From: Arenimonas maotaiensis
GTDB lineage: Bacteria > Pseudomonadota > Gammaproteobacteria > Xanthomonadales > Xanthomonadaceae
DNA: 64,000 nt
Direction: 5' to 3'
NCBI RefSeq assembly: GCF_014638745.1
Contig: NZ_BMFO01000003.1
Coordinates: 1 to 64,000, forward strand
Shown one piece after another: positions 34,949-44,380 of the stretch (position 1 is the first letter of the stretch; each line of letters opens with the position of its first letter). A program made the translations under genes and the position numbers. The notes under the pieces were generated by a model. The model searched no databases. It was not told the origin of the DNA and worked only from the letters and a program-made list of their open reading frames with translations.

Positions 34949-36382
34949 ATGGACGCCCTGGCCGCCGGCTGGCAGCATCTGCAGGCGATCTGGCCGAACC
35001 TCTCGTTCGTGCTCGGCACGCTGTGGCTGGCGTACATCGCCCTGCTCGGCGGCTGGATCCTGCTGCAGAAACGCGAACCGATCGCGACCCTGAGCTGGCT
35101 GCTGTCGCTGGCGCTGCTGCCGGTGGTCGGCTTTCTGATCTACCACTTCCTGGGCCCGACCCGCATCCGCCGCCAGACCCTGAAACGCAGCCGCGCCAAG
35201 GCCGGCCTGTCGCCACCGGGGCAAAACGCGGCGGCGGCCGGGGCCAGCGCGCTGATGCGGCTGAACGCGGCCAGCTCGGGCTTCGCGCCGGCCAGCGCCG
35301 AGCGCGTCGATTGGCTGGTCGACGGCGCGGCCACCTATGCCGCGCTGGAAGCCGCAATCGACGGCGCGGCGCACCACATCCACCTCGAGTACTACATCTT
35401 CGAGCCGGACCGCACGGGCATGCGCATCCGCGACGCGCTGACGCGCGCCGCCGCGCGTGGCGTGGCCGTGCGCCTGCTGCTTGACCGGCTCGGCTCGAAA
35501 CGGATCGACGACGCGTTTCTGACTCCGCTCAGGGCAGCCGGGGCGCAGGTGCTGTTCTTCCATCCGTTCCGCTTCAAGCACATCTGGCGGCCGCAGATCA
35601 ACATCCGCTCGCACCGCAAGATCGTGGTGGTCGACGGCACCGCCGGCTTCACCGGCGGCATCAACATCACCGACGAGGAGAACGAGGCGCTGCGCGCCGA
35701 CGCCTACGTCGACCTGCACCTGCGCATCGAAGGCGATGCCGTGCGCTGGCTGCAGCTGGCCTTCGTCTCGGATTGGCTGTATGCCGGCGGCAGTGTGCCG
35801 GCCGACCCGGCGCACTTCCCGTCGCCGCCGGAAGCGGCCGGTCCGATTCCGGCGCAGGTGCTGGCGGCCGGCCCCGACACGCCCTGGGAGCCGATCCACC
35901 GCGCGCAGGTGGCGGCCATCAACGGCGCCGAAAGACGCGTGCTGCTGGTGACCCCGTATTTCGTGCCGAGCGAAGCGGCGCTGATGGCGCTGACCTCGGC
36001 CGCGCTGCGCGGCGTGGATACCGCGCTGGTGGTGCCGCGCCGCAGCGACAACGCGGTGGTCACCTTGGCCGCGCGCTCCTACTTCGACGCCCTGACCGAC
36101 GCCGGCGTGCGCGTGTATGAATACCCGCGCATGTTGCATACCAAGGCGCTGCTGGTCGATGACGGCACGGTGATCGTCGGCAGTTCGAATTTCGACCACC
36201 GCAGCTTCCGGCTGAACTTCGAGCTGTCGCTGTTGCTCGAGCATGCCGGCAGCGCCGATGCGCTGGCGCGCGTGCTGTACGGCTACCTCAACGCCTCCGC
36301 GCGCTTCGACCCGAAGGCGCCGGTGCCGCTGGCCAAGCGTCTGGCGCAGGCGCTCGCGCGGCTGTTTTCGCCCTTGCTATAA
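34949..36382 (+). CDS. cls: Cardiolipin synthase (phospholipase D superfamily)
   Basis: A 477-residue membrane-associated enzyme that joins phosphatidyl groups to form cardiolipin. Two N-terminal membrane helices (PLDc_[21 protein letters not shown] and [23 protein letters not shown]) precede two HKD motifs: [17 protein letters not shown] near residue 220 and [21 protein letters not shown] near residue 400. [20 protein letters not shown] is also conserved. The stop contains part of an extended -10 for the next gene. It follows the oxygenase gene by one base. Confidence 0.92.
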   Translation: MDALAAGWQHLQAIWPNLSFVLGTLWLAYIALLGGWILLQKREPIATLSWLLSLALLPVVGFLIYHFLGPTRIRRQTLKRSRAKAGLSPPGQNAAAAGASALMRLNAASSGFAPASAERVDWLVDGAATYAALEAAIDGAAHHIHLEYYIFEPDRTGMRIRDALTRAAARGVAVRLLLDRLGSKRIDDAFLTPLRAAGAQVLFFHPFRFKHIWRPQINIRSHRKIVVVDGTAGFTGGINITDEENEALRADAYVDLHLRIEGDAVRWLQLAFVSDWLYAGGSVPADPAHFPSPPEAAGPIPAQVLAAGPDTPWEPIHRAQVAAINGAERRVLLVTPYFVPSEAALMALTSAALRGVDTALVVPRRSDNAVVTLAARSYFDALTDAGVRVYEYPRMLHTKALLVDDGTVIVGSSNFDHRSFRLNFELSLLLEHAGSADALARVLYGYLNASARFDPKAPVPLAKRLAQALARLFSPLL

Positions 36383-36383
36383 T
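36375..36383 (+). promoter_or_regulatory. Extended -10 promoter before 36409
   Basis: TG-C-TATAAT overlaps the last codons of cls and lies 25 bases before the ATG of the small membrane-protein gene. It suggests that the 36409-pdxJ pair has its own start besides read-through from cls. Confidence 0.6.
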
Positions 36384-36408
36384 CGCCGCAACCGCTCCGG
36401 AGTCCGCC

Positions 36409-36675
36409 ATGTACCTGCTCTATTTCGCGCTCAGCCTCGGCTGTCTGGTCGCCGCCTTCATCGCCGAAGTGGGCGTCGGCGGCGTCGGTTTCCTGCTGCT
36501 GATGACCGCGCTGTTCGGCCTGATGGGCGCATGGAACCTGATCCGCACCAAGGTCGAAGGCCAACGCCGGCCGGAACGCCACATCATCAGCGCCGAGGAG
36601 CTGCGCCAGCTGCGCGAGCAGGCCGAACAGGCCAAGGCGCGCAAAGCCGCGGAAAAAGACGGCGGCGAAGCATGA
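36409..36675 (+). CDS. Small membrane protein with cytoplasmic coiled coil
   Basis: An 88-residue protein. Two short hydrophobic helices ([19 protein letters not shown] and [21 protein letters not shown]) form a hairpin. A basic, charged tail with heptad character ([28 protein letters not shown]) follows. No family was recognised. GGAG is 8 bases before the ATG. Its stop overlaps the pdxJ start by 4 bases, so the two are coupled. Confidence 0.75.
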   Translation: MYLLYFALSLGCLVAAFIAEVGVGGVGFLLLMTALFGLMGAWNLIRTKVEGQRRPERHIISAEELRQLREQAEQAKARKAAEKDGGEA

Positions 36676-37424
36676 CCGCGCTCAGCGTCAACGTCAACAA
36701 GATCGCGGTGCTGCGCAACTCGCGCGGCGGCGACGAGCCTTCGGTGCTGCGCGCGGCGGCCTGCGCCATCGATGCCGGCGCGCATGGCATCACCGTGCAT
36801 CCGCGCCCTGACCAGCGCCATATCCGCCCCGACGACGTCGATGCGCTGGCGGATCTGTGCCGGCAACGCGACGTCGAATACAACATCGAAGGCAATCCGT
36901 TCGCGCCCGCGCGCGGCGAGTATCCCGGCTTGATGGAACTGATCCGGCGCACGCGCCCAGCGCAGGCCACCCTGGTTCCCGATGGCGACGGGCAGATCAC
37001 CTCCGACCACGGTTTCGACCTGGCCGCCGATGCCGGACGGCTGGCGCCTTATGTCGCGCAATTGAAGCAGTGGGGCGTGCGCGTCTCGGTATTCATGGAT
37101 GCCGGCACCACGGATCTCGCCGCGGCCAAGGCGCTCGGCATCGACCGCATCGAGCTGTACACCGGCCCGTACGCCGAGGCCTTCGCGGCCGGCGATGCGG
37201 CCGAGGCCTTGGCGCATTGCCGGCATACCGCGCAACAGGCGCAGGCGCTGGGCATCGGCGTCAATGCCGGACACGACCTCAGCCAAGCCAATCTCGCTAC
37301 CTTCCTGGCCGGCGTGCCGGACGTGCTGGAAGTCTCCATCGGCCATGCGCTGATCGGCGAAGCCCTGTACGACGGGCTCGACGCCACCATGCGGAATTAT
37401 CTGGCCATCTGCCGCGGCGCCTGA
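36672..37424 (+). CDS. pdxJ: Pyridoxine 5'-phosphate synthase
   Basis: A 250-residue TIM-barrel enzyme that condenses 1-deoxyxylulose 5-phosphate with 3-amino-2-oxopropyl phosphate to make pyridoxine 5'-phosphate. [17 protein letters not shown] is the N-terminal signature, [22 protein letters not shown] carries the catalytic His, and [17 protein letters not shown] and [16 protein letters not shown] close the active site. The start overlaps the preceding gene's stop (ATGA). It is usually monocistronic or next to recO in other bacteria; no recO is here. Confidence 0.96.
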   Translation: MTALSVNVNKIAVLRNSRGGDEPSVLRAAACAIDAGAHGITVHPRPDQRHIRPDDVDALADLCRQRDVEYNIEGNPFAPARGEYPGLMELIRRTRPAQATLVPDGDGQITSDHGFDLAADAGRLAPYVAQLKQWGVRVSVFMDAGTTDLAAAKALGIDRIELYTGPYAEAFAAGDAAEALAHCRHTAQQAQALGIGVNAGHDLSQANLATFLAGVPDVLEVSIGHALIGEALYDGLDATMRNYLAICRGA

Positions 37425-37488
37425 GCCGCGTTGCCGCGCACCCCCGCGCGCCCTATTCTCGGGCCATCGAAATCCGGGAGTTGCCGCG

Positions 37489-37923
37489 ATGACGCTCATG
37501 ACCGCCCTGCTGCTCACCGTATCCGCCGGCAGCGCCGCGCCGCCGATTCCGGCGGCGGTCGAGGAAAAAATCCGGTGGCTGCGGCAATGCGAGCGGGCGA
37601 TATCGGCCAACCGCGATGACCGCAAGGCCTTGGCCGAACTGTTGCCCAAAGACAGCCTCAACGCCGCCAAAAACCGCGAGGCCTTGGCCGCACGCGAGGA
37701 TTTTCTGGCCCGCCATGCGGCCTGGCGCGAGCTGTTGCAGCTGCGTTACGGCACCGGACGCGTGCTGGAATGGTTGCCGGAGACGCCGGCCGCATCGCCG
37801 CAGGCCGGCAACAAACGATACGATGAAGCGGCATTGAACGCCCGCATCGTCGGCAGCGAGCGGCTCAGCAACAACTGCATCTTCGACATACCGGCGTTCG
37901 ACGCGGCGTTCAAGGCGCCCTGA
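37489..37923 (+). CDS. Small exported protein of unknown function
   Basis: A 144-residue protein with a short signal peptide (MTLMTALLLTVSAGSAAPP, cut near residue 17). The mature part is mainly helical and charged (RKALAELLPKDSLNAAKNREALAAREDFLARHAAWRELLQLRYG). Two cysteines (RQCER and NNCIFD) could pair. A GGGAG element 8 bases upstream supports the start. No family was recognised. It is convergent with the mutarotase gene, 12 bases apart. Confidence 0.65.
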   Translation: MTLMTALLLTVSAGSAAPPIPAAVEEKIRWLRQCERAISANRDDRKALAELLPKDSLNAAKNREALAAREDFLARHAAWRELLQLRYGTGRVLEWLPETPAASPQAGNKRYDEAALNARIVGSERLSNNCIFDIPAFDAAFKAP

Positions 37924-37935
37924 CCGGCGCGGAAT

Positions 37936-38739
37936 TCAGACCGGTGACAGGCGTTGCCAGCCCTGCCAATGACCGCCGGCCGGCACCGCGACCGGCACGA
38001 CGGCCGACGCCGCCTCGACGCACAACATCCGCCGCCAATCGTCCGCCGGCATATCGGTGAACGCGGCGGCCAATTGCGGGCCCGGACACCAGACCACGGT
38101 ATCGGCGAACCCGCCCTGCGCGATGTCCAACGCGGTTCCGTCGCCGTAATCCAGGCGCAAGGGCGATGGTGCGCCGGCGAATACCCGGTCGACTTCATCG
38201 GTCACGCGCAGCGCGCCGTCCAGCCGCTTGAACGCGCTGCCGTCGGCGGCGTCTTCGTATTCGCGGCCCTGCAGGCCATGCACGGCGCAGGCGGTCACCT
38301 CCGGCACACGCAGATAGGTATGCAAGGCACCGGTGAAGGCAAACGGCGCTTCGCCGCGGTTGCCGACATCCAAGGCGATCGACAGGCCGCCGGCATCCAG
38401 CACCACGGTCTGCACCAGCTCGAACGCATGCGGCCAGAGCGCGCGGGTGGTGTCGTCATCGCCGATGGCGAGGATCAATGCCGATTCGGTACGCGCCCGC
38501 AACCGCCAAGGCAAAGTACGCACCAGGCCATGCTTGGGCAAGCTACCGCGGCCGGAGAACTGCGGAAAGCAGACCGGTACGCCGCCGCGCAGGGCGCGGC
38601 CAGGCTGTAGAATCGGGTTCGGCGGGGTATACAGGCGCTCGCGGCCATCGGCTGTGCGCCAGGACAGCACCTGTCCGCCGTATTCGGACACGGAAACGGT
38701 GCCGAAGGCGTTATGCAGAGTGTGGGTATCGGGTGTCAT
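37936..38739 (-). CDS. yeaD: D-hexose-6-phosphate mutarotase (YeaD-like)
   Basis: A 267-residue beta-sandwich protein of the aldose-1-epimerase superfamily, hexose-6-phosphate mutarotase branch. RGGVPVCFPQFSGRGSLPKHGLVRTLPW carries the conserved Arg and His, FTGALHTYLRV the second catalytic region, and DTVVWCPGP the acidic loop. YeaD-type proteins interconvert anomers of glucose 6-phosphate. A tRNA-Arg gene lies 9 bases upstream of its start on the same strand. Confidence 0.92.
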   Translation of the reverse strand: MTPDTHTLHNAFGTVSVSEYGGQVLSWRTADGRERLYTPPNPILQPGRALRGGVPVCFPQFSGRGSLPKHGLVRTLPWRLRARTESALILAIGDDDTTRALWPHAFELVQTVVLDAGGLSIALDVGNRGEAPFAFTGALHTYLRVPEVTACAVHGLQGREYEDAADGSAFKRLDGALRVTDEVDRVFAGAPSPLRLDYGDGTALDIAQGGFADTVVWCPGPQLAAAFTDMPADDWRRMLCVEAASAVVPVAVPAGGHWQGWQRLSPV

Positions 38740-38748
38740 GGCGGAGAT

Positions 38749-38825
38749 TGGCGCGCCCGGAGGGATTCGAACCCCCGACCAATGGCTTCGGAAGCCACTA
38801 CTCTATCCGGCTGAGCTACGGGCGC
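38749..38825 (-). tRNA. tRNA-Arg (anticodon CCG)
   Basis: Read on the minus strand, GCGCCCG pairs with CGGGCGC to close the acceptor stem. The anticodon loop TTCCGAA sits between GTGGC and GCCAT, giving anticodon CCG (codon CGG, Arg). The T-loop GGTTCGAATCC is present and the 3' CCA is encoded. This tRNA is a frequent integration target for islands, but no repeat of its 3' end or integrase gene is nearby. Confidence 0.95.
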
Positions 38826-38858
38826 AACAGGCTCCATTTTAGCAGATTGGCCGGGGGA

Positions 38859-40430
38859 TTACTGCCGCAACAGGGCATGCACGCGCAGGCCGCCGCAGTT
38901 GGCGATGCGGACCGCGCCGCCCAAGGCCAGAACCCGATCGCGGATGGAGTGGAAGCCGGCGCGGATCGCGGTTTCGTACACGCCGATGCCGTCGTCGCGG
39001 ATATCCAGCACCAGCACGATGCCGCGGCGGTTTACGCCCCGCCGGCCGACACGCAGGCGCACGCCGACCCGCCGGCAACGGGCGTATTTGACCGCGTTGT
39101 TGACCGATTCCTGCACGATACGGTAGGCCGCCAGCGCCGTGGCCGGCTGCAATTCGTTCAGCAGCATGCCGTTGCCCTGCAGCTCGACCTGGTAGCGGAT
39201 GCCGGCCAATTCGCACAACTGCGACGGCGAGCCGTAGACCAGCGATTCGTACAGGCCGATCTGGTTCAACTCGTTCGGACTCAGCGCGTTCACCACCGAA
39301 CCCAAGGACTGGCGCATGCGCGCGCCCAGGCGTTCGAGCGCGGCGATGTCGGGGTTGACCGCGGACTCCGCCAGCCGCAGCTGCATCGCGGTCAGCAGCT
39401 GGCCGAGCTCGTCGTGCAGCTCGTGCGCGATGCGCTTGCGTTCCAGCTCCTCCAGCTCGATGTTGCGCCGGCTCGATTCGGCCAGGGCCGACAGGGCTTC
39501 CTGCAGCGTGTTCTTGTCGGCCTGCAGCGCCGCTTCATTGCTCCGCAGTTCGTCGATGCTGGCGCCGAACAGCAGCGCCATCGCGGCCATAACCGCCATC
39601 ACCAGCTGCAGCACCACCGGATCATCGGCGCTGCCGTGCAGATGGTCGTCGATGCCGATCAGCGTGCTGACCAGGAGCATCGACAACGCCGTGCCGCGCC
39701 AGCCGTGGCGGAAGGAAAACACCACCACCAGCACCAGCAGGCATCGGCGCAGATAGCGATCGACGCCCTGCCCGGCGAAGAGCGCCATCGGCACCGACAG
39801 CAGCAACGCGATCGGCAGCAGCCAGACCAAACCGGCACGCAGGATTTTCGCCGTACCGGGCCGGTTCATCAAGCCGGTCAACCACAACATGCCGGGCATG
39901 ATCAGGATGATGCCGAGGAAGGCGCCCATGAAATGGTTGATGCCGTAATGCGCCAGCGCCGGCAGCGTAGGCGCTTGGGTTTGGACGGCGGCGGCGTGAC
40001 GGACGTCATCGCCGGACGGATGCCGGACGCCAAGCAGATCCGTCAGCATGACCAAGAGGGCGGTCAAGACGGCGGCCAGCAGCAGGTCGAGGATCCGCAC
40101 CGGCTTCACCATGGCGTCAAGGCCCATGCGGCGGGCGAGGAGCGCGCCGAGGAGCGCCGGCAAGGGCTCCAGGACCGCGCTTGGCAGATGCGGCCCGATA
40201 CCGCCGGCGGCGCCGGCGTCATCGAGCAGGCATGCCGCGGCGACGGCGGCGCAAAACCATGGCCAGTCACGGCCCGGCCTGGACCAGAACACCGCGAACA
40301 GCACGCCGACGCCGACGTACCAATGGCGGAAGCCGATCTGCAGGCAGAGCCAATAACCCGCCATCAACAGCAGGCAGGCCATGGCGGTTTGCAACGGACG
40401 GGAGCTCGCCGCGGGCGCGGTGGCAGACAT
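38859..40430 (-). CDS. NarL-type sensor histidine kinase with membrane sensor
   Basis: A 523-residue kinase. About eight hydrophobic segments in residues 15-290 form a MASE1-like membrane sensor. A coiled coil leads to the HisKA_3 dimerisation helix IAHELHDELGQLLTAMQLRL, with phospho-His at 339. The ATPase domain contains AAYRIVQESVNNAVKYARCRRV (N-box) and LDIRDDGIGV (D-box) and ends with FHSIRDRVLALGG. The ATG at 40430 is preferred; the frame is open further upstream into the divergent regulator. It is divergent from the LuxR-type regulator at 40542, its likely partner. Confidence 0.88.
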   Translation of the reverse strand: MSATAPAASSRPLQTAMACLLLMAGYWLCLQIGFRHWYVGVGVLFAVFWSRPGRDWPWFCAAVAAACLLDDAGAAGGIGPHLPSAVLEPLPALLGALLARRMGLDAMVKPVRILDLLLAAVLTALLVMLTDLLGVRHPSGDDVRHAAAVQTQAPTLPALAHYGINHFMGAFLGIILIMPGMLWLTGLMNRPGTAKILRAGLVWLLPIALLLSVPMALFAGQGVDRYLRRCLLVLVVVFSFRHGWRGTALSMLLVSTLIGIDDHLHGSADDPVVLQLVMAVMAAMALLFGASIDELRSNEAALQADKNTLQEALSALAESSRRNIELEELERKRIAHELHDELGQLLTAMQLRLAESAVNPDIAALERLGARMRQSLGSVVNALSPNELNQIGLYESLVYGSPSQLCELAGIRYQVELQGNGMLLNELQPATALAAYRIVQESVNNAVKYARCRRVGVRLRVGRRGVNRRGIVLVLDIRDDGIGVYETAIRAGFHSIRDRVLALGGAVRIANCGGLRVHALLRQ

Positions 40431-40541
40431 CGGATTCACGCCGGGAAAACGAAGGGATGCCACGCAGTCTAGCCTGAAAGCGCACGGCCGTGACCGGAAT
40501 TTTCCGCGCGGCGCGCGGCAAGCCGCGCTACCATAGGCGGC

Positions 40542-41147
40542 ATGATCCGCATCGTGCTCCTGGATGACCACGCCATCGTCCGCGAAGGCATCAAACGCCT
40601 GCTCGAGAACGAGCCGGACATGACCGTGTGCGCCGAATGCGGAACGGTCAACCAGGCCCTGAGCCACCTGCAGCGCTTCGGCCCGGACGTGCTGGTGGTC
40701 GACATCAGCCTGGCCGAGGGCAACAGCTTTTCACTGGTCGAAAACCTGGCCAAGGCCGGCATCGGGGTCAAGGTGCTGATGCTCAGCATGCACGACAGTC
40801 CGGCCTTCGTCGGCAAATCGCTGTCGCTCGGCGCCGCCGGTTATGTGACCAAGGCCGCCGCCGCCAAGGAACTGGTCTCGGCCCTGCGCCGCATCATGGC
40901 CGGCGACACCTACGTGTCGAGCGACATCCGTCGGCCGGCGCCTTCGGTCGCGCCGAAACTGACCCAGCGCGAGTCCGATACGCTCAAGCTCCTGCTGCAG
41001 GGGCTGTCGGCCAAGACCATCGCCGCGCGCCTGGGCATCAACGACAAGACCATGTACGGCCATCGCGCCAACATCATGCTGAAGCTGCAGGCGCGCGATC
41101 TGACCGACCTGCAGGAAAAGGCGGTGCGCCTGGGTCTGCTGGATTGA
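40542..41147 (+). CDS. NarL/LuxR-type response regulator
   Basis: A 201-residue regulator. The receiver has the acidic pair Asp8-Asp9, phospho-acceptor Asp54 (LVVDISLAEG), Ser in LMLSMHDS and Lys in GYVTKAAA. The C-terminal LuxR helix-turn-helix reads LTQRESDTLKLLLQGLSAKTIAARLGINDKTMYGHRANIMLKL. It is divergent from the kinase at 38859 across 111 bases. The closely following frame at 41148 begins one base after its stop and may belong to the same transcript. Confidence 0.93.
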   Translation: MIRIVLLDDHAIVREGIKRLLENEPDMTVCAECGTVNQALSHLQRFGPDVLVVDISLAEGNSFSLVENLAKAGIGVKVLMLSMHDSPAFVGKSLSLGAAGYVTKAAAAKELVSALRRIMAGDTYVSSDIRRPAPSVAPKLTQRESDTLKLLLQGLSAKTIAARLGINDKTMYGHRANIMLKLQARDLTDLQEKAVRLGLLD

Positions 41148-41501
41148 GTGCCATCCGCAGACCCTAAGAAAAGTTCCTATATCCGCAGACGCAGCGCATC
41201 TCTAGAATTCCGGATAGTCCATCCTCCGGAAACAGTCATAGCACCCCGCGCCAGCCTTGTGGTTTCGATCATCGACCATCCGCAGCTGGCCGAGCGGCCG
41301 GAAATGGTCAAATCGGCGTTGGCGGTGCTGTTCGGACCGGAACGGGCCGCCGCCTTCATCGACCGCTTGGGTGAAAAGGAGCCGGCCGAGGTCACATCGG
41401 GACGGCTGCGCAGCGACACCGCCATCCTGGCGCGCACCCTGCGTGCGCAGGGCTTCCGTGTCGAGGTATCGGAGCGCGGCGCGGTGGCGGGCCCGGGCTA
41501 G
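41148..41501 (+). CDS. Hypothetical protein after the response regulator
   Basis: A 117-codon frame beginning with GTG directly after the regulator's stop codon. The first 35 residues are basic and low in pattern; the rest (from LVVSIIDHPQLAERPEMV) alternates helix and strand like a small alpha/beta domain and ends with RTLRAQGFRVEVSERG. A second GTG near 41261 would start just at that domain and may be the true start. No family was recognised. It overlaps the convergent RCC1-like gene by 4 bases. Confidence 0.45.
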   Translation: MPSADPKKSSYIRRRSASLEFRIVHPPETVIAPRASLVVSIIDHPQLAERPEMVKSALAVLFGPERAAAFIDRLGEKEPAEVTSGRLRSDTAILARTLRAQGFRVEVSERGAVAGPG

Positions 41502-42715
41502 TCGATCCGGGCGACGGGAACCGGAACCCAAGGCCGGTCCGGATTTTTTTCGCCGATCAGCTTGGCTTTGTTGCTGCCCCAACAGTAGATTTTCAGGCTG
41601 CGGCCGAGCGCACAGGTGCTCCACTCGTTGGGCGCGATTTCCAGCGCCGGCTCCGGAAGGGTCACCGGCCGCGGACGGGTGACCGCCGGATAGCGGCGGG
41701 TGTCCTGCCCCGCGCCGCCGAATTCGTTGTAACCCCAGCAAGACACCCGGCCGCCGGAATCCAAGGCGCAGGTATGGCTGGCGATGGCCAGCTGCACGAT
41801 ATCGGCCAACCCCGGCACGCGCGCCGGCCGGAGGCGGCGGTCGTCCTCGTACGGGTGTTCCGGGCCGTTGCCCAATTGGCCTTGGCCGTTCCAGCCCCAG
41901 CAATACACCCGCCGGCTCGCGCCGATGGCGCAGGTATGCATGTAGCCAGCGGCCACGCGGGTGATTTTTTCCGGAAGATGGCGGACTTTCACCGGCGCCA
42001 TCCGGTCGATGGTCGAGCCGTCGCCCAACGCGCCGTTGGCATTGAAGCCCCAGCAATACACGGCGCCGGAAACGCCGACGGCGCAGCCATGATGGACGCG
42101 GAACGACAAGTGGCTGGCGGGTTCCGGCAGCGGCATGCGTTGCGGCGTGCGCAGCACCTTGAACTCGCGCGAGCGCAGCCGGCTGTTGCTGCGGCCGACG
42201 GTTCCCCAGCAATACACCGCGCCGTCGCGGATCAGGGCGCAGCTGCCGTCGTAACCGGAAGCGATGCGTACCGCCCTGCCGATGCCCGGCACCGGCTGCG
42301 GCCTGACGATGGTGTTGGTATAGGAGCCGCCGTCGCCCATCTGCCCCATGCTGGCATCGCCCCAACACCAGATACGGGCATCGTCGGCGACACCGCAGGT
42401 ATGGCCGTTGCCGCCGGAAAGCATCCGGAAGGCGCGTGACAGACGTACCCGCTGCGCCGGCGGAATGGCCAGGATCGGGTCGGCGATGATCTGGTCCCAG
42501 GTATTGTTGCCCCAGCAGACCATGGCGCCGCCGCGGCTGCGGTAGCACAGATGGTTGGTACCGGGGTTGAGGTACCGGGTGGCCGGTTCGAGCATGGCAT
42601 GCGACGTGGCGGCGGACGCGGGTCGGCCGCCATCCGGCCGGTGAAGCCAAGCCGACAGGAATACCCCCAGAAAAACGGCCAATGCCGCCAGAATCAGGAT
42701 GGCCGCGCGTTTCAT
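41498..42715 (-). CDS. RCC1-like seven-repeat propeller, membrane-anchored or exported
   Basis: A 405-residue protein. After an N-terminal hydrophobic segment (residues 4-21, AAILILAALAVFLGVFLS), seven RCC1-type repeats follow. Each has a conserved pair of cysteines in the pattern C-x9-C-W-G: for example CALIRDGAVYCWG, CAVGVSGAVYCWG and CALDSGGRVSCWG. Seven repeats fit one closed seven-bladed propeller with a disulfide per blade, so it should work outside the cytoplasm. Eukaryotic RCC1 is a nucleotide exchange factor, but bacterial versions are of unknown role. Its ATG overlaps the stop of the upstream kinase gene (ATGA), so both are made together. It may sense or bind a ligand for that kinase. 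Confidence 0.88.
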   Translation of the reverse strand: MKRAAILILAALAVFLGVFLSAWLHRPDGGRPASAATSHAMLEPATRYLNPGTNHLCYRSRGGAMVCWGNNTWDQIIADPILAIPPAQRVRLSRAFRMLSGGNGHTCGVADDARIWCWGDASMGQMGDGGSYTNTIVRPQPVPGIGRAVRIASGYDGSCALIRDGAVYCWGTVGRSNSRLRSREFKVLRTPQRMPLPEPASHLSFRVHHGCAVGVSGAVYCWGFNANGALGDGSTIDRMAPVKVRHLPEKITRVAAGYMHTCAIGASRRVYCWGWNGQGQLGNGPEHPYEDDRRLRPARVPGLADIVQLAIASHTCALDSGGRVSCWGYNEFGGAGQDTRRYPAVTRPRPVTLPEPALEIAPNEWSTCALGRSLKIYCWGSNKAKLIGEKNPDRPWVPVPVARID

Positions 42716-44295
42716 CGGGCGGGCATCCGGAAATGGAAGGCCATCTTCTTGAATTCCGGACACAGGCAATGATGGAAGCGGCCGCCCAGATCGGCGCCGG
42801 TCGCCATCAGGTTCTTCAGGCCCATCGAATCGACGCGGCGGAAATCGTAGTAATTCGCGGTGTCGCTGTCGCTGATGGAAATCACCACATAGCTGCCACC
42901 ACTGTTTTGCCGGGCCAACAGCTGGATGCGGCAACGCCCGGCGCGGCTATGGCGCAGCAGATTGGTCACCGATTCCTGACAGAAGCGGTAGATGAAGCGC
43001 CAGTGCACGGCGTCCAACTCGTGCCAGGCCGGCGAATGCGGGCTGACCAGAAGCCGGTAGTCGATGCCCGACGCCTTCAGCAGCATCGCGATGCGGCCGA
43101 CGGCCAGCTCGGCGTGGATGGCGCCGAAATCGATGTGCTCGTCGGCCAGCTTGTTCAGTACCGCGCGCATGCGTTTTTCCGCGTACTCCAGCATTTCGGA
43201 AGCCTTGCCGGCCGCCTCCAGCGCGCCGGGATCCTGCGTCCGACCCTGAAGCACGCGCATGTACAGGTTGGCGGCGACCAGGCCCTGGCCGACGTCGTCG
43301 TGCAGGCTGCGGATGATGCCGTTCACGTATTCGGCGTTGCGCGCCTCCAGCGACAGCTCCAGCTCCTGCAGGTTGCGGATCAGGTTGCCTTCGCGCTGGG
43401 CCGACTGCAGCAGGCTGCGTTCCGAGGCGCGCATGCGCTCGGCGTAGATGGCCGTGAACAGGCAGCTGACGGTGAACAGCAGCAGGTACATGGCATTGGC
43501 ATGCCAGGTGTTGAGCGACCAGCCGTTGTGGGCCGCGGAAAACAGCACGATGCACATGAAACTGACCGCGATGGCCGGCATCCGGCCGTAACGGAACGAG
43601 AAATACACCGAACCGAGCAGGAACAGGACCAGGAACAGGAAGACCACCGACAGGTTTCCGGACAGGTCGAACAGCCGGTACATCAGCGCCAGAACCGCGA
43701 GCGGCAACAGCGCCATGACGAGGGTGGCGGCCGCGCGCCCGGGAATGACGCGCGGCCGCGCCCTCGCGAATACCGCATAGATGCCGAACAGCAGGGCCGT
43801 GGTGACATAGACGTTGAGCCGCGCGAAAGCGGCGCTGACCAGATAGGATGGTTCGCCGCCGGCCGACAGGTATTCGGCGAGCACGACGGCGGCGCCGGTA
43901 CCGGCCGACAGGGCGGCCAGCACCGTGCCCAGCGCGAGCGGTGCGCGTTCGATCCGGCTGCCGATACGGTCGATGTACGCGCGCAACAGCCAGGCGCAGG
44001 AATAGGTTGCCGCAACGCCCGCGCCATGCACGAACAGCGTCTCCGGATTGAAGGCGCCGACATAGGGAAACAGGCGCTCGTACGGATTCAGCGCGACCAG
44101 CGCCAGCTCCAGCAACGCGACGACCGGGTAATACGCCGGCCGCAGGTTGAATACCGCATAGACACGCAGGCCGAACAGCACGCTGACATAGACGCCCTCG
44201 ATGTTCAGCGCCATGAACAACGGCAAGCTGGCGAGGGCCAGGGCCGGCCAAAGCCAGATCGGATGGGAGGCCGTCACGGCCCGGATTTTTTCCAT
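42712..44295 (-). CDS. Membrane sensor histidine kinase with degenerate ATPase D-box
   Basis: A 527-residue kinase with about eight hydrophobic segments (residues 14-285), then a coiled coil and the HisKA_3 motif RSLHDDVGQGLVAANLYM with His332. The ATPase domain keeps the N-box (FCQESVTNLLRHS) and G-box (MGLKNLMATGADLGG). The D-box, usually DNGxG, reads ISDSDTANYYDF, so nucleotide binding may be altered. The start is uncertain: ATGs at 44319, 44313 and 44295 are in frame, and 44295 follows GGAATG. It is divergent from the regulator at 44381 and overlaps the RCC1-like gene downstream. Confidence 0.85.
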   Translation of the reverse strand: MEKIRAVTASHPIWLWPALALASLPLFMALNIEGVYVSVLFGLRVYAVFNLRPAYYPVVALLELALVALNPYERLFPYVGAFNPETLFVHGAGVAATYSCAWLLRAYIDRIGSRIERAPLALGTVLAALSAGTGAAVVLAEYLSAGGEPSYLVSAAFARLNVYVTTALLFGIYAVFARARPRVIPGRAAATLVMALLPLAVLALMYRLFDLSGNLSVVFLFLVLFLLGSVYFSFRYGRMPAIAVSFMCIVLFSAAHNGWSLNTWHANAMYLLLFTVSCLFTAIYAERMRASERSLLQSAQREGNLIRNLQELELSLEARNAEYVNGIIRSLHDDVGQGLVAANLYMRVLQGRTQDPGALEAAGKASEMLEYAEKRMRAVLNKLADEHIDFGAIHAELAVGRIAMLLKASGIDYRLLVSPHSPAWHELDAVHWRFIYRFCQESVTNLLRHSRAGRCRIQLLARQNSGGSYVVISISDSDTANYYDFRRVDSMGLKNLMATGADLGGRFHHCLCPEFKKMAFHFRMPAR

Positions 44296-44380
44296 ATCAA
44301 TACATTCCAGCATCTGCATGGAATCGGCTATAAGAATTTTTCTAATACCAAAACTCGCAGGTCTACCGCATCATGGCGCG

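Noticed and set aside
38749-38825. tRNA-Arg as an island insertion site
   Set aside because: No integrase, no 3'-end repeat and no composition change next to it.
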